DNA of 64,000 bases from SXVE01 sp036388895. GTDB lineage: Bacteria > Acidobacteriota > Blastocatellia > Pyrinomonadales > Pyrinomonadaceae. The number at the start of each line of letters is the position of its first letter. The first letter of the stretch is position 1. The notes under the pieces are model-generated. The model was not told the origin of the DNA, made no database searches, and worked only from the letters and a program-made list of their open reading frames with translations. Positions 50,471 through 59,313 of the stretch are shown here, piece by piece. The DNA lies in NCBI GenBank assembly GCA_036388895.1, contig DASVQY010000025.1, forward strand, positions 1 through 64,000, written 5' to 3'. The position numbers were made by a program, and so were the translations under genes.

Positions 50471-52135
50471 TTGAAGATGCCGGAAAACACAAAAACCAAA
50501 GACCAAAATCAAAAAACCCAAAACCGAATAATCTGGATATTATTCGCTGTAATAATCATTTTCATTTATTTTTTCGGTTTAACCATCCCGCTTTTAGGTC
50601 CCGACGAGCCGAGATATTCGCAAGTCGCGCGCGAAATGTTCGAGCGTGGCGATTGGGTGACGCCGACGTTGGGCGGTTTTGATTGGTTTGAAAAACCCGC
50701 GCTTTTATACTGGCTGCAAATAACTTCTTACAACATTTTCGGCGTCAGCGAATTCGCCGCGCGATTCGGTTCAGCGATTTTTGGGCTGGGAACAATTCTC
50801 AGCTTGTGGATTTTAGGAAGATTTGCAACCGTTGAAAACACAGAGGAACGCAAAGAAGACAACAAAGCAGAATCCTCAATCCAAAATAGAAGATCAAAGA
50901 TTGATTTCGCCAATTGGCTCGCTTTAATCGCCGCTTCATCAATCGGTTTAATCGTATTTTCGCGTGGCGCTAGTTTCGATATCATTTTAACTTTCCCGAT
51001 TACGGCTTCGCTCGTCGGCTTTTTCATTTACGACCTGTTACAAAGGCGCGAAAATTCAAAATTATCGAGCGAAACACCAAAAAAGAATTCATTTATCAGT
51101 TCTTTTTTGCCGCTCGTCATTTTCTATTTTTTTATCGGCGTTGCTTTGATCGCCAAAGGACTTGTCGGAATTGTCTTTCCGTTCGCGATTGTCGCTTTTT
51201 ATTACGTTTTATCGTGGAAATTCCCAAGCAAAACATTTATCTTCAGCTTATTTTGGGGAACAATTTTAAGCTTAATCGTCGCTTCTCTTTGGTATCTGCC
51301 GATGTATCAAGTAAACGGCTGGAAATTTATCGACGAATTCTTTATTCAGCACCATTTTCAGCGCTACACTTCTAACAAATACTTTCATCCGCAGCCGTTC
51401 TGGTTTTTCTTTCTGGTCTTACCGCTGATGACAATTCCGTGGCTGCCTTTTTTTTTCGCGGCAATTTGGAATTTTATCAAAATTCAAAGTTCAAAATTCA
51501 AAATTCAAAGTTCAAAATCAGAAATCAGAAATTCTGATTCCCAAACGGGGAAAACATTCTCTATCTCATCGTCCCCTCTTCTTCTTTTCTCATTTTCGTG
51601 GATGATAGTTCCACTAATGTTTTTCAGCTTTTCCGGTTCAAAGCTTCCCGGTTATATTTTGCCAGCTTTGCCCGGCGCACTGATTTTAACGGCGGAGTAT
51701 GTTTACGGATTCGTTCGCAAATCAGAGAAAAGAAGATATTCCTTGCAGGCATTGGCGTTTCTTACCTTTGCGATTATTGCGTTTCTTTTACAATTCATCG
51801 TTTCCGATTTCGCATACCGAGACTCGACAAAAGGTTTGATGGAAACGGCAAAGACACAAGGCTATAAAACTGAAAAAGTTTTGAATCTGCACACAATTTC
51901 GCACAATTCCGAATTCTACGCCCCCGGTCGTGTGGTCCGTGATAAAGACGGAAAATTGAAAAAGCTTTTAGGCGTCAGCGAGATTGCCGAAGAAATTGAG
52001 CGAAACGACGGCGAACAAGTTTTAGTTCTCGTTCCGCTCGAGTATTTGAATGAACTAACTTCGAGCAATTTTGTCGAGACAAAAGTTTTAGCCGACAACA
52101 CTGAAATAGCGATTGTTCTGGCGAGCAAAAAATAA
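50471..52135 (+). CDS. ArnT/PMT-like glycosyltransferase family 39 membrane protein
   Basis: A 554-residue polytopic protein with about 11 hydrophobic segments. It is similar to the ArnT/PMT_2 group, which transfers sugars from polyprenyl phosphate donors to lipid or protein. The diagnostic first loop is LLGPDEPRYSQVAREMFERGDWVTPTLGG with the catalytic Asp-Glu, followed by WFEKPALLYWLQ. Near residue 340 the frame passes through a repeat (IQSSKFKIQSSKSEIRNS), and the N-terminus (KMPENTKTKDQNQKTQNR) is of similar low complexity. The acceptor is unknown. Confidence 0.88.
   Translation: MKMPENTKTKDQNQKTQNRIIWILFAVIIIFIYFFGLTIPLLGPDEPRYSQVAREMFERGDWVTPTLGGFDWFEKPALLYWLQITSYNIFGVSEFAARFGSAIFGLGTILSLWILGRFATVENTEERKEDNKAESSIQNRRSKIDFANWLALIAASSIGLIVFSRGASFDIILTFPITASLVGFFIYDLLQRRENSKLSSETPKKNSFISSFLPLVIFYFFIGVALIAKGLVGIVFPFAIVAFYYVLSWKFPSKTFIFSLFWGTILSLIVASLWYLPMYQVNGWKFIDEFFIQHHFQRYTSNKYFHPQPFWFFFLVLPLMTIPWLPFFFAAIWNFIKIQSSKFKIQSSKSEIRNSDSQTGKTFSISSSPLLLFSFSWMIVPLMFFSFSGSKLPGYILPALPGALILTAEYVYGFVRKSEKRRYSLQALAFLTFAIIAFLLQFIVSDFAYRDSTKGLMETAKTQGYKTEKVLNLHTISHNSEFYAPGRVVRDKDGKLKKLLGVSEIAEEIERNDGEQVLVLVPLEYLNELTSSNFVETKVLADNTEIAIVLASKK
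51478..51534. repeat. near-tandem attcaaagttcaaa repeat inside the ArnT-like gene
   Basis: Consecutive degenerate copies of an 7-bp unit (attcaaa/gttcaaa), then agaaatc units, read in frame within the glycosyltransferase gene. Confidence 0.85.
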
Positions 52136-52138
52136 AAT

Positions 52139-53083
52139 TCAATCTTCGGCGGCGCGTTTTAATCTGTCCATAAGAGCTAGCCCGATTCCCTTTTCTTCGA
52201 CTGTTTCGCAATAAATCGTTTCAATTTTAGCGCGGTCGCATTGACGAAAAAAATCAAAAACCGAGTGTGCGTAATCTTCAACCGTTTCGCAGACTTTTTC
52301 TAAATCAAAAACCGCGTCAGGCTTAATCAAACCAATAAAAGCCGCCTTTCCGATAAACGATACCAGAGATCTGGCATCTTCAATTAAAATCACTTTCGCG
52401 TGCGGAGAATAATGCCGGTGTTTTAAGCCGGGACTGCGCACGATTTCATTTTTTTCAACTTGATAAACCCGCGTCTCCGGCACGATTTTTTGCAAATCCT
52501 CCAACGTAATCGCGCCAGAACGCAAAATTACAGGAGTTTCCGACGTGCAGTCAACGACTGTTGATTCCAAACCTATTTCAGTTGTTTCTCCCTTCAGAAT
52601 GCAATCAATTCGTTCATTCAAATCTTCGTAAACCGCTTGCCAAGTCGTTGGCGAAGGCTTGCCGGAAAGATTTGCCGACGGAGCCACGAGCGGCGTTTCA
52701 CATTGCCGGAGAAATTCTCGCGCGAGTTTATTTTTCGGCATTCTCACACCGATTGTTTCGAGGTTTGCGGTTGCAATCAAAGGAACCTTTTCGGCTTTCG
52801 GGAGCACTAAAGTTAAAGGCGCTGGAAAAAACGCTTCGATAAATTTGCGTGCGCACAAAGTAATTTCTGAAACAAGCTGATTTATTTGTTCGAGCGTTCC
52901 GACGTGAGCGATTAAAGGATTATCATTCGGTCTTTGTTTCGCTTCAAAAATCTTTTTAATCGCTTTTTCGTCGAAAACATTTGCGCCCAACCCGTAAACC
53001 GTTTCCGTCGGAAATGCCACAATTCCGCTCCGCTTAATAAATTTCGCGGCTTCGGATGGTGATTTTGTTAAAACAGTTAGCAT
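52139..53083 (-). CDS. threonylcarbamoyl-AMP synthase (Sua5/YrdC/YwlC)
   Basis: Makes TC-AMP for the t6A37 modification of ANN-decoding tRNAs. A 314-residue long-form Sua5: the YrdC domain (about 1-200) has RSGIVAFPTETVYGLGAN, KQRPNDNPLIAHV and LVAPSANLSGKPSPT. The linker RSPGLKHRHYSPHAKV precedes the C-terminal Sua5 domain (about 235-314). It converges with the ArnT-like gene with only 3 nt between stops. Upstream spacer 53084-53284 is repeat-filled. Confidence 0.95.
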   Translation of the reverse strand: MLTVLTKSPSEAAKFIKRSGIVAFPTETVYGLGANVFDEKAIKKIFEAKQRPNDNPLIAHVGTLEQINQLVSEITLCARKFIEAFFPAPLTLVLPKAEKVPLIATANLETIGVRMPKNKLAREFLRQCETPLVAPSANLSGKPSPTTWQAVYEDLNERIDCILKGETTEIGLESTVVDCTSETPVILRSGAITLEDLQKIVPETRVYQVEKNEIVRSPGLKHRHYSPHAKVILIEDARSLVSFIGKAAFIGLIKPDAVFDLEKVCETVEDYAHSVFDFFRQCDRAKIETIYCETVEEKGIGLALMDRLKRAAED

Positions 53084-53086
53084 AAA

Positions 53087-53280
53087 GAGTTTATTGAGTT
53101 TATTGAGTTCGTTGAGTTCATTGAGTTTAAGATACTTGCAGAGTTTTTGGATTGAAAGTGAAGAACTTCATTAAACTAAGCAAAACGATTGAATGATGCT
53201 TTCCCCTTAAATGACAAACTCATAAATGACAAACTCAATGAACTCAATAAACTCTAAAAACTCTATGAACTTTATGAACT
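53087..53280. repeat. near-tandem gagttcattgagtt repeats, inverted halves
   Basis: The left block (53087-53132) has five or more copies of a 9-bp unit (gagttcatt/gagtttatt). The right block (53208-53280) has the complementary units (aactcaatg, aactctatg). The two can pair to a long stem. The same unit is in the thrS-infC spacer. No gene in the spacer. Confidence 0.8.
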
Positions 53281-53284
53281 CCTT

Positions 53285-53548
53285 TTATCCTTCGGCTTCG
53301 CGCGAGATTGCAGCTTCGCCGCCGACTTTTGCAGCAAGCCGCGCCAGAATCAAAATTACAATTACGGCTACTGCTGTTGCAAGAATCGCGTAAATGTATT
53401 TTGAGCCGAGACTTTCATCGTCTGACATTAACTGCTTGATCGTTTCTTTTATCGCATCGTTCCACGCGAGTGCCGCAACCAAGCCGAGAGCTGCGGAAGC
53501 GAGCGTAATCATAGACTGCAAAACCATCCGCGTTGTTTCTTTTGCCAT
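53285..53548 (-). CDS. DUF5654 family small membrane protein
   Basis: An 87-residue protein with two hydrophobic helices (about 12-29 and 49-70). The pattern VLQSMITLASAALGLVAALAWNDAIKETI is typical of DUF5654, a family of unknown function mostly in archaea and environmental bacteria. It faces uvrC divergently, with a repeat-filled spacer on its other side. AGGAAAAA precedes the ATG. Confidence 0.85.
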   Translation of the reverse strand: MAKETTRMVLQSMITLASAALGLVAALAWNDAIKETIKQLMSDDESLGSKYIYAILATAVAVIVILILARLAAKVGGEAAISREAEG

Positions 53549-53663
53549 AGTTTTTCCTCTTTTTTGTTAATATTTTTGTAACAACTCTTTTGATTTAGAA
53601 CATCTTTTCGGTTAAGTCAACTTTCTTTGGACTTTAGCGCGTGTTTTAGTTAAATTTTTCTTA

Positions 53664-55502
53664 ATGACTTTAGAGGAAAAGCTTCAAAATTTGCCGACGT
53701 CGCCCGGCGTCTACCTTCACAAAAACGCTGACGGGAAAATCATTTACGTCGGCAAGGCGAAGAATCTGAAAAACCGCGTGCGCTCGTACTTTCAAAGTTC
53801 GCGCAATCACGACGCCAAAACGCGCGAGCTGGTTAAAAGAATTGCTGATTTAGAATTCATCGTTGTAGACAACGAAGTCGAAGCTCTCGTCTTAGAATCG
53901 AACCTCATCAAAAAACACAAACCGCGTTTCAACGTTTTGCTCAAAGACGACAAGCAATATCCGCATTTGAAAATGACGAACGAGCCGTTTCCGAAAGTCG
54001 TCATTACGAGAAAAATCGAACGCGACGGTTCGAGTTATTACGGACCTTTTCTGCCTGCATCTCTGGCGCGTCGAACTTTAGATTTAATCAACCGCGCATT
54101 TCAGATGCGCACCTGCGATATTGAAATTGACGGAAAACTGCCTCGTCCGTGTCTCGAATATCACTTAAAACGCTGTCTCGCGCCTTGCGTCAAAGGTCTC
54201 TGCACGAAAGAAGAATACGCGGAAGCCGCGCGCGACGTGAAACTTCTGCTCGAAGGCAAAAACAAAGAGCTTGCCGATAATTTGCAACAGCGAATGTGGC
54301 ATTTCGCCGAAAACGAAAACTACGAACTCGCCGCCAAATATCGCGATTTGCATAACACGGTTTTAGCATTGGGCGAGCAGCAAAAAATGGCGCTTACAAC
54401 CGAGCGAGATATAGACATCTTCGGTTATTATCGCGAAGGACAGCGCCTCGCACTACAGCTTTTCACGATGCGCGAAGGGAAGATTGTCGGGCGGCGAGAA
54501 TTTTTCTGGGAAGATTTGGACGCTGAAAATTTCAATCCTTCCGACTTTTTCAGCGAAGTTCTCGCGCAGTATTACTCAACCGATTATGTGCCGCTCGAAA
54601 TTCACGTTCCGAACGATTTTGCCGACCGCGAAACTTTGCAGCAAGCATTAAGCGAAAGACGCGGGCGCAAAGTGCGGATTTTAGACCCAAAACGCGGGCG
54701 CAATGTGGAAATGATTCACCTCGTTGAAAACAACGCCAAAATCGCTTTCGAGCAAAGATTCCGCGTGCTCAATCCGAACAGCGAAAAGCTGCTCGGCGAT
54801 TTGCAGGAGATTCTTGAACTTCCATACTTTCCCGAACGCATCGAAAGTTTCGATATTTCCAACATCTCCGGCTCGGAAAACGTCGCCGGAATCGTCGTTT
54901 ACGAAAACGGCAAGCCGAATCGCGCCGAGTACCGTCGCTTTATCATCAAAACCGTCGAAGGCGCGAACGATTTCGCTTCGATGAACGAAGCCGTTTTTCG
55001 CCGTTACAAACGCGCAATAGCAGAAGAAAAACCGCTTCCGCAGGTAATCTTTATTGACGGCGGCAAAGGACAAATCTCCGCAGCCGCTGCCGCTTTGCAA
55101 TCCCTCGACATCGAAGGAATCCCGATTTATGGGCTTGTTAAACCGCCGAAACGACACAACGAAATCTCGCATCTTTTACGCTTCGGTTACGAAGATCGTC
55201 CGGTTTACTTTGAGCCTGGAAATCCCGCGTTTCGTCTCGTCCAGCAAATCCGCGATGAAACGCATAAAACAGCAATCGAATTTCACCGCAAGCGCCGGGA
55301 AAAACGCGACTTTACTTCCGAACTGACCGCAATTCCCGGCGTTGCCGAAAAACGCAAAATGAAATTGTTGCGAAACTTTGGCTCGCTCGAAAAAGTCGCG
55401 CGCGCAAGCGTCGAAGAGTTATCGCCATTTGTCGGAGCGAAAACAGCCCAGACAATTTTCGAGCATTTTGAGAATCAAAGAAAACTTGCCGAAACTAAAT
55501 AG
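53664..55502 (+). CDS. uvrC: excinuclease ABC subunit C
   Basis: Makes both incisions in nucleotide excision repair. 612 residues: an N-terminal GIY-YIG nuclease (about 10-90, SPGVYLHKNADGKIIYVGKAKNLKNRV); cysteine region CDIEIDGKLPRPCLEYHLKRCLAPC; UVR motif near 200-235 (ENYELAAKYRDL); the RNase H-like domain with ESFDISNISGSENVAGIVVYENG and FIDGGKGQISAA; and C-terminal helix-hairpin-helix repeats (IPGVAEKRKMKLL, LSPFVGAKTAQTI). Full length. Transcribed alone. Confidence 0.97.
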   Translation: MTLEEKLQNLPTSPGVYLHKNADGKIIYVGKAKNLKNRVRSYFQSSRNHDAKTRELVKRIADLEFIVVDNEVEALVLESNLIKKHKPRFNVLLKDDKQYPHLKMTNEPFPKVVITRKIERDGSSYYGPFLPASLARRTLDLINRAFQMRTCDIEIDGKLPRPCLEYHLKRCLAPCVKGLCTKEEYAEAARDVKLLLEGKNKELADNLQQRMWHFAENENYELAAKYRDLHNTVLALGEQQKMALTTERDIDIFGYYREGQRLALQLFTMREGKIVGRREFFWEDLDAENFNPSDFFSEVLAQYYSTDYVPLEIHVPNDFADRETLQQALSERRGRKVRILDPKRGRNVEMIHLVENNAKIAFEQRFRVLNPNSEKLLGDLQEILELPYFPERIESFDISNISGSENVAGIVVYENGKPNRAEYRRFIIKTVEGANDFASMNEAVFRRYKRAIAEEKPLPQVIFIDGGKGQISAAAAALQSLDIEGIPIYGLVKPPKRHNEISHLLRFGYEDRPVYFEPGNPAFRLVQQIRDETHKTAIEFHRKRREKRDFTSELTAIPGVAEKRKMKLLRNFGSLEKVARASVEELSPFVGAKTAQTIFEHFENQRKLAETK

Positions 55503-55503
55503 A

Positions 55504-55529
55504 AATGCCCGCGATCAATTGCGGGCATT
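55504..55529. terminator. terminator hairpin after uvrC
   Basis: AATGCCCGC (55504-55512) pairs with GCGGGCATT (55521-55529) around an 8-nt loop, followed by TCTTATTT. It serves the convergent genes. Confidence 0.85.
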
Positions 55530-55554
55530 CTTATTTAACTATTACCAACTTTTT

Positions 55555-56493
55555 CTATTTAACCTGCTCGTAGCACGCATCGTCGCCGGCGCCGTCAAAG
55601 CAAAGGATCGTCGGATTGTCGAGACGCGTGATGCTTTCCATTTTTCTTACCGCAAATTTGATCGTTTTGCTCGTCGGTTCGAGCGTTTTGTTGTAATTTT
55701 CTTTGCTGTCGCAGGAGTTGGATTTCACCGAGCTCATTGCGCCGAGATTTATCGTCAGCGAATCGCCGCTTACGGTATATGTGCCGCTCGCTTTGTTCGT
55801 GCCTTTGATGACGCACTGCATAATGCTCAGAACATCGAGCTGCGAAGTGTAAATCATCGTGCCGTCCGGGAAAAATTCAAAGGTGAAATCTTCACCGGAT
55901 TTGTATTGCGTCTTGCCCGTGTAATCTCTCGACCCGCTGCCTGCCGTGCGAAACCATTTTCCGTTCAAACCGCCCGCGTTTCCTTTTCGTGTTGCCATCT
56001 GAGCGCTTGTTGTGTTTTTGTTTGCGGCGACTTCTCCGCTGCTTGCGCCCTCTTCGCTCGTTCTTCTATTGCCGCTCTGCGCTTTTTCGTAAATATCGAG
56101 CAGCATCAGCGAGTTTTCGTCTGTGTTCTTGCGCGCTTCGGTCAAAAAGACGGCAAGAAAGCTTTTTCTGGTTCCCGTTTGCACATCAACGGGAGCGGCT
56201 AAGATGCGCGGCAAAGTCGTGATAATGTCATCAATCGTCGCGCGGCTCGCATTAGGGTCGCTGCGAAATTCGCTGATTGTATAAGATTGAAATCTGTCGC
56301 GCTCATCGGCGGTAAATTCGGTCTCAAACGCCCATTCGTAAAACTTGATTAAGTTTTCGACTTCGGATTGTTTCAAAGACTTTTTGCCTGTCACCAAAAC
56401 GCGATCTCTGGCGTTTTGCGCGGAAACATTAATCGCCGCGTTCACCAAACCGGCGCATAATACCAACATAAACAGATATTTAATTTTATTCAT
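55555..56493 (-). CDS. secreted protein of unknown function
   Basis: A 312-residue exported protein. The ATG at 56493 was chosen because it starts a signal peptide (IKYLFMLVLCAGLVNAAINVSAQ); an in-frame extension of 38 codons upstream is unlikely. The middle (about 30-130) is helical (QSEVENLIKFYEWAFETEF). The C-terminal half is beta-rich, lipocalin-like in pattern (GKWFRTAGSG, FEFFPDGTMIYTSQLD, SGTYTVSGDSLTINLG) with Cys residues. No named family recognised. It converges with uvrC. Confidence 0.72.
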   Translation of the reverse strand: MNKIKYLFMLVLCAGLVNAAINVSAQNARDRVLVTGKKSLKQSEVENLIKFYEWAFETEFTADERDRFQSYTISEFRSDPNASRATIDDIITTLPRILAAPVDVQTGTRKSFLAVFLTEARKNTDENSLMLLDIYEKAQSGNRRTSEEGASSGEVAANKNTTSAQMATRKGNAGGLNGKWFRTAGSGSRDYTGKTQYKSGEDFTFEFFPDGTMIYTSQLDVLSIMQCVIKGTNKASGTYTVSGDSLTINLGAMSSVKSNSCDSKENYNKTLEPTSKTIKFAVRKMESITRLDNPTILCFDGAGDDACYEQVK

Positions 56494-57192
56494 TACTGCG
56501 CTTTTTTCCTTTATAAAAAATGTATGAAGTTTCAATGAAAATTTAGACTCGACATAAACGCGCAAATAATATGGTAAAGATGTCAGCAAATAATGTTTTT
56601 TCAGCAATATTATTCAGGTAAAAAAGTTATTGTATTTTATTTTAATCGGTGCTAATCTCTTCTCGCTCAAGCGTTCTCAACCGTGTTTTTTCGGACATAA
56701 ATATAAACTTTCACCGTATGTTTTTCACTGATTCTCACATTAAACGTGAAACTGCGCCTTTCAATCTCAAAGAATCGGGCGCGAGTCTTCATTCATCTGG
56801 CATTTCCATTTAACAAAGAGAATTTCAGTTTAATCAGCGGTAATTTCAAGTAAAACATTGAACATTTGAAGCCGATCAGTGTGCATTTGAAATTAATCAT
56901 TGAGCGTTTGAATTTGTTCAGCAGTAATTTGAAATTGTTCATCGAGCATTTCAATTCAATCATTGAACGTTTGAAGTCAATCAATAGTGATTTCAAGTTA
57001 ATCATTGACCGTTTACGTTCAAACATTGCGGATTTTTCTCAAACAAAGCGCGTTTACATTCATTCATACGGACTTATATGTCAAACAATCGTTCTCATTT
57101 TCAAATAAAACGCTGTGTTTAACTGCTCAAAAGTTGAACATTGCGTTTTTTCAAGGGGAAACTTTCACAAACTAAAGAGGAAAAACAAAAAT
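56494..57192. other. 699-nt gene-poor region containing the 21-bp array
   Basis: Apart from the phased repeat listed separately, the stretch 56494-56800 shows no gene. It should hold the promoter of the minus-strand secreted protein gene. Diverged, possibly older copies of the 21-bp unit may extend back to about 56730. Confidence 0.5.
56812..57105. repeat. phased 21-bp degenerate repeat array (14 units)
   Basis: Fourteen consecutive 21-bp units with no length variation. The consensus is atcattgaRcRtttgaagtta; units start at 56812, 56833, 56854, 56875 and so on to 57085, and units 3-10 are the clearest. The period equals seven codons. The plus strand reads as heptads such as IIERLKS with Ile and Leu at 4-3 spacing; the minus strand reads as RSMIDFK-type heptads. 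Both are stop-free over about 10 units. Neither has a good ribosome site; the plus frame has only TTG, and the minus frame an ATG at 57026. Confidence 0.9.
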
Positions 57193-58107
57193 ATGAATGC
57201 AAATCAGGAAGCAAAACTCAAAATGTATCGGGCGACCGAAAATTACTGTGGGGAAAATTCCTCAATCACCGCGTCGAACGTCGCATTTCGAACGGCGTTT
57301 AATAATTTCAAAGCGAACATCGCTTCAATCGTCGCAACCGTTCAAGCCGACGGCGTTCCGCTGACCGGCATTACGGTTGATAAAAATATAGTTAAACAAG
57401 CTCTGTGCGAGAAAACGGCGGAAATCGCCGGAATCGTTTACGCTTACGCCTCGACGGTCGGCAGCAACACGCTCAAGGCGGAAGTCAACTGTTTATTCAC
57501 TTCGCTGATGCGTATGCGCGAAGACGCTCTCGCGCCGCGCTGTCAGAGCATTCACGACATAACCCAAACCAATCTCGCCGTTCTCGCCGATTACGGCATT
57601 ACGGCGACTATGCTCACGGATTTGCAGGAATTAATCCAATCGTATGCGCTGGAAACTCCGAAATCGCGCACCGCCATCAGCGAGCGCAAAACGACGACCG
57701 CCAATCTCGCCGCACTTTTCGACGAAACCGACGCAATTCTCCGCGACCGTATGGACAAGCTCGTAATGATTTTCAAATCATCGCACCCGGATTTCGTCAA
57801 AACCTACGAAACAACCCGCCGCACCCTCAAACCGCCGACCACGACAACCCAATTAAAAGTTTGCGTCACCGACAAAGCGACCAAATCCCCAATCAAAAAC
57901 GCCATCGTCACCGCCGCGCCAAACAACACCTCCGACGAATCCGTCACAATCCCGACCGATTCCACCGGCGAAGCCCTCTTCAAACCAACCCCGCACGGCA
58001 TTTACAACGTCACGATCACGTCAATCGGTTACACAACCTATACAACCGACCAACTAGACGTAAAAATGGGCGAGATTAACAAATTGGACGTGGAATTAGT
58101 GAAGTAA
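57193..58107 (+). CDS. helical-domain protein with C-terminal carboxypeptidase-regulatory-like domain
   Basis: A 304-residue protein. The start at 57193 (MNANQEAKLKMYRATENYC) follows GAGG; 26 extra in-frame codons upstream are not protein-like. Residues 1 to about 215 are predicted all-helical (KQALCEKTAEIAGIVYAYAS, LTDLQELIQSYALETPKSR). Residues from about 225 form a beta-sandwich of the CarboxypepD_reg/CnaB type (LKVCVTDKATKSPIKNAIVTAA, GIYNVTITSIGYTTYTT). No signal peptide. Function unknown. The 21-bp array lies directly upstream and may belong to its leader. Confidence 0.75.
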   Translation: MNANQEAKLKMYRATENYCGENSSITASNVAFRTAFNNFKANIASIVATVQADGVPLTGITVDKNIVKQALCEKTAEIAGIVYAYASTVGSNTLKAEVNCLFTSLMRMREDALAPRCQSIHDITQTNLAVLADYGITATMLTDLQELIQSYALETPKSRTAISERKTTTANLAALFDETDAILRDRMDKLVMIFKSSHPDFVKTYETTRRTLKPPTTTTQLKVCVTDKATKSPIKNAIVTAAPNNTSDESVTIPTDSTGEALFKPTPHGIYNVTITSIGYTTYTTDQLDVKMGEINKLDVELVK

Positions 58108-58115
58108 CCTTCTAA

Positions 58116-58161
58116 ATGAGTTCTTCCTCAAAGCATTAAAGCTAATTTGGGAAGAACTCAT
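58116..58161 (+). terminator. 12-bp perfect hairpin before the tcmP cassette
   Basis: ATGAGTTCTTCC (58116-58127) pairs with GGAAGAACTCAT (58150-58161). The T-tract is short. It separates the helical-protein gene from the AT-rich cassette. Confidence 0.75.
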
Positions 58162-58172
58162 ATTAAATAATT

Positions 58173-59300
58173 ATGTCTAAAAATAAATTCTTTAAAGGTG
58201 TAAAACCTTGGTCAAAGCGCAAACATAGGATTTTAGGAAAGTATTTACCACCATTTACTGCAAAAGTAGCATCACGAATTAGGCAAAGGGAAATATTTTG
58301 TATTGATGGTTTTGCCGGCTCTGCAAAATACGAAGATAACCAAGCTGGGTCACCTTTAATTACTGCTCAATTCTCTGATAAATGCAGTAACTGGACTGAT
58401 CCAGTTACTTTGAAAATAATTAATGTAGAAGCTAAAAGAAAAAACTTTATTTCTTTGCGGCTCATCACTCAAAGGTGGGAAGAAAAAGGAATAGTAATAA
58501 ATATCAATAAAAAATTTAATGATTCTGTTTCTGAAATCTTAAAAATCATTGGAGATGCACCAGCTCTCTTCTTTATTGATCCATTCGGACCTACTGATAT
58601 TCATTTCTCCTGCCTTGAACCAATATTAAGGCGAAGCCAGCAAATGACAGAACTAATTATTAACTTTGATGTCGATGGATTACGCAGGATTATTGACGCG
58701 GCTTTTTCTTATAAGACTGAAACAACTGTTGCCGAAAAACAATTCAAACATGCGGTTGAAGTTTTAGGCAGCCAATCTTGCGTTGAAAAATTAAAAGATT
58801 CAACCTTATCAACCGAAGAACGCGAACAAATAATACTTAATCACTACGAAAAACGTTTAACTAGATTCGGTTATAAAGTCTTGTCTTATCCAATTCGCGA
58901 AAATGATTTGAAAACACCGAAATATTACATTATTTGTTGTACAAGGCACGAAGATGGAGTGAAATTATTGAATAATTTCTTTCGACAGGAAGAAGATGAT
59001 CTGATAAAGGAATCTTATTCACCTGACAGCAATCCAAGATTTCCAGAATTTGATATAACAAGAGAAATAAAAGAAGAAAGGCAGCAGACTTTACGAAATC
59101 TTTTACCATCATTTTTATTAAAAAACCGAAAAACTACAAGAAAACAAATTATGTATCATTTCATTGAAAAGCATTTTGGTGATTTCGATGATAAAGATTA
59201 TAGAGCGGTAGTGCAGGAGCTGATTGATTCAGAAATTTTAGTAGCTGAACATGGAAAAAAGAAAATAAATGATGATGTTTTGTTAACCTATTTAGGATAA
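58173..59300 (+). CDS. tcmP: three-Cys-motif partner protein TcmP-like
   Basis: A 375-residue TcmP-like protein, encoded next to a three-Cys-motif protein as the family name implies. It begins KPWSKRKHRILGKYLPPF. The methyltransferase-like motifs IDGFAGS (44-50) and FFIDPFGP (133-140) suggest a Rossmann nucleotide-modifying fold. The C-terminal third is helical with a winged-helix-like end (KNRKTTRKQIMYHF, AVVQELIDSEILV). The molecular function is not established. Base composition and codon use are much more AT-rich than in the surrounding genes, indicating acquisition. The partner gene starts 13 nt downstream. Confidence 0.9.
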   Translation: MSKNKFFKGVKPWSKRKHRILGKYLPPFTAKVASRIRQREIFCIDGFAGSAKYEDNQAGSPLITAQFSDKCSNWTDPVTLKIINVEAKRKNFISLRLITQRWEEKGIVININKKFNDSVSEILKIIGDAPALFFIDPFGPTDIHFSCLEPILRRSQQMTELIINFDVDGLRRIIDAAFSYKTETTVAEKQFKHAVEVLGSQSCVEKLKDSTLSTEEREQIILNHYEKRLTRFGYKVLSYPIRENDLKTPKYYIICCTRHEDGVKLLNNFFRQEEDDLIKESYSPDSNPRFPEFDITREIKEERQQTLRNLLPSFLLKNRKTTRKQIMYHFIEKHFGDFDDKDYRAVVQELIDSEILVAEHGKKKINDDVLLTYLG

Positions 59301-59313
59301 AATATAAAATTTT

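Noticed and set aside
55378..56202. 274-codon plus-strand frame spanning the uvrC 3' end and the convergent gene
   Set aside because: It runs out of frame through uvrC, crosses a strong terminator and is antisense to a signal-peptide protein.
56793..57026. Minus-strand 77-codon frame across the 21-bp array
   Set aside because: Not listed as a gene because it has no convincing ribosome site and is a direct consequence of a stop-free repeat; kept as part of the repeat finding.
56812..57105. CRISPR array
   Set aside because: Units are contiguous 21-bp repeats with no unique spacers, and no cas genes are present.
56866..57108. Plus-strand 80-codon frame across the 21-bp array
   Set aside because: It begins at a TTG with no ribosome site, right after an in-frame stop in the second unit; treated as repeat-derived until expression is shown.
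57405..58079. Long plus-strand frame inside the gene at 57193
   Set aside because: Arg/His-rich shadow frame of the real gene, caused by its GC-rich codon use.
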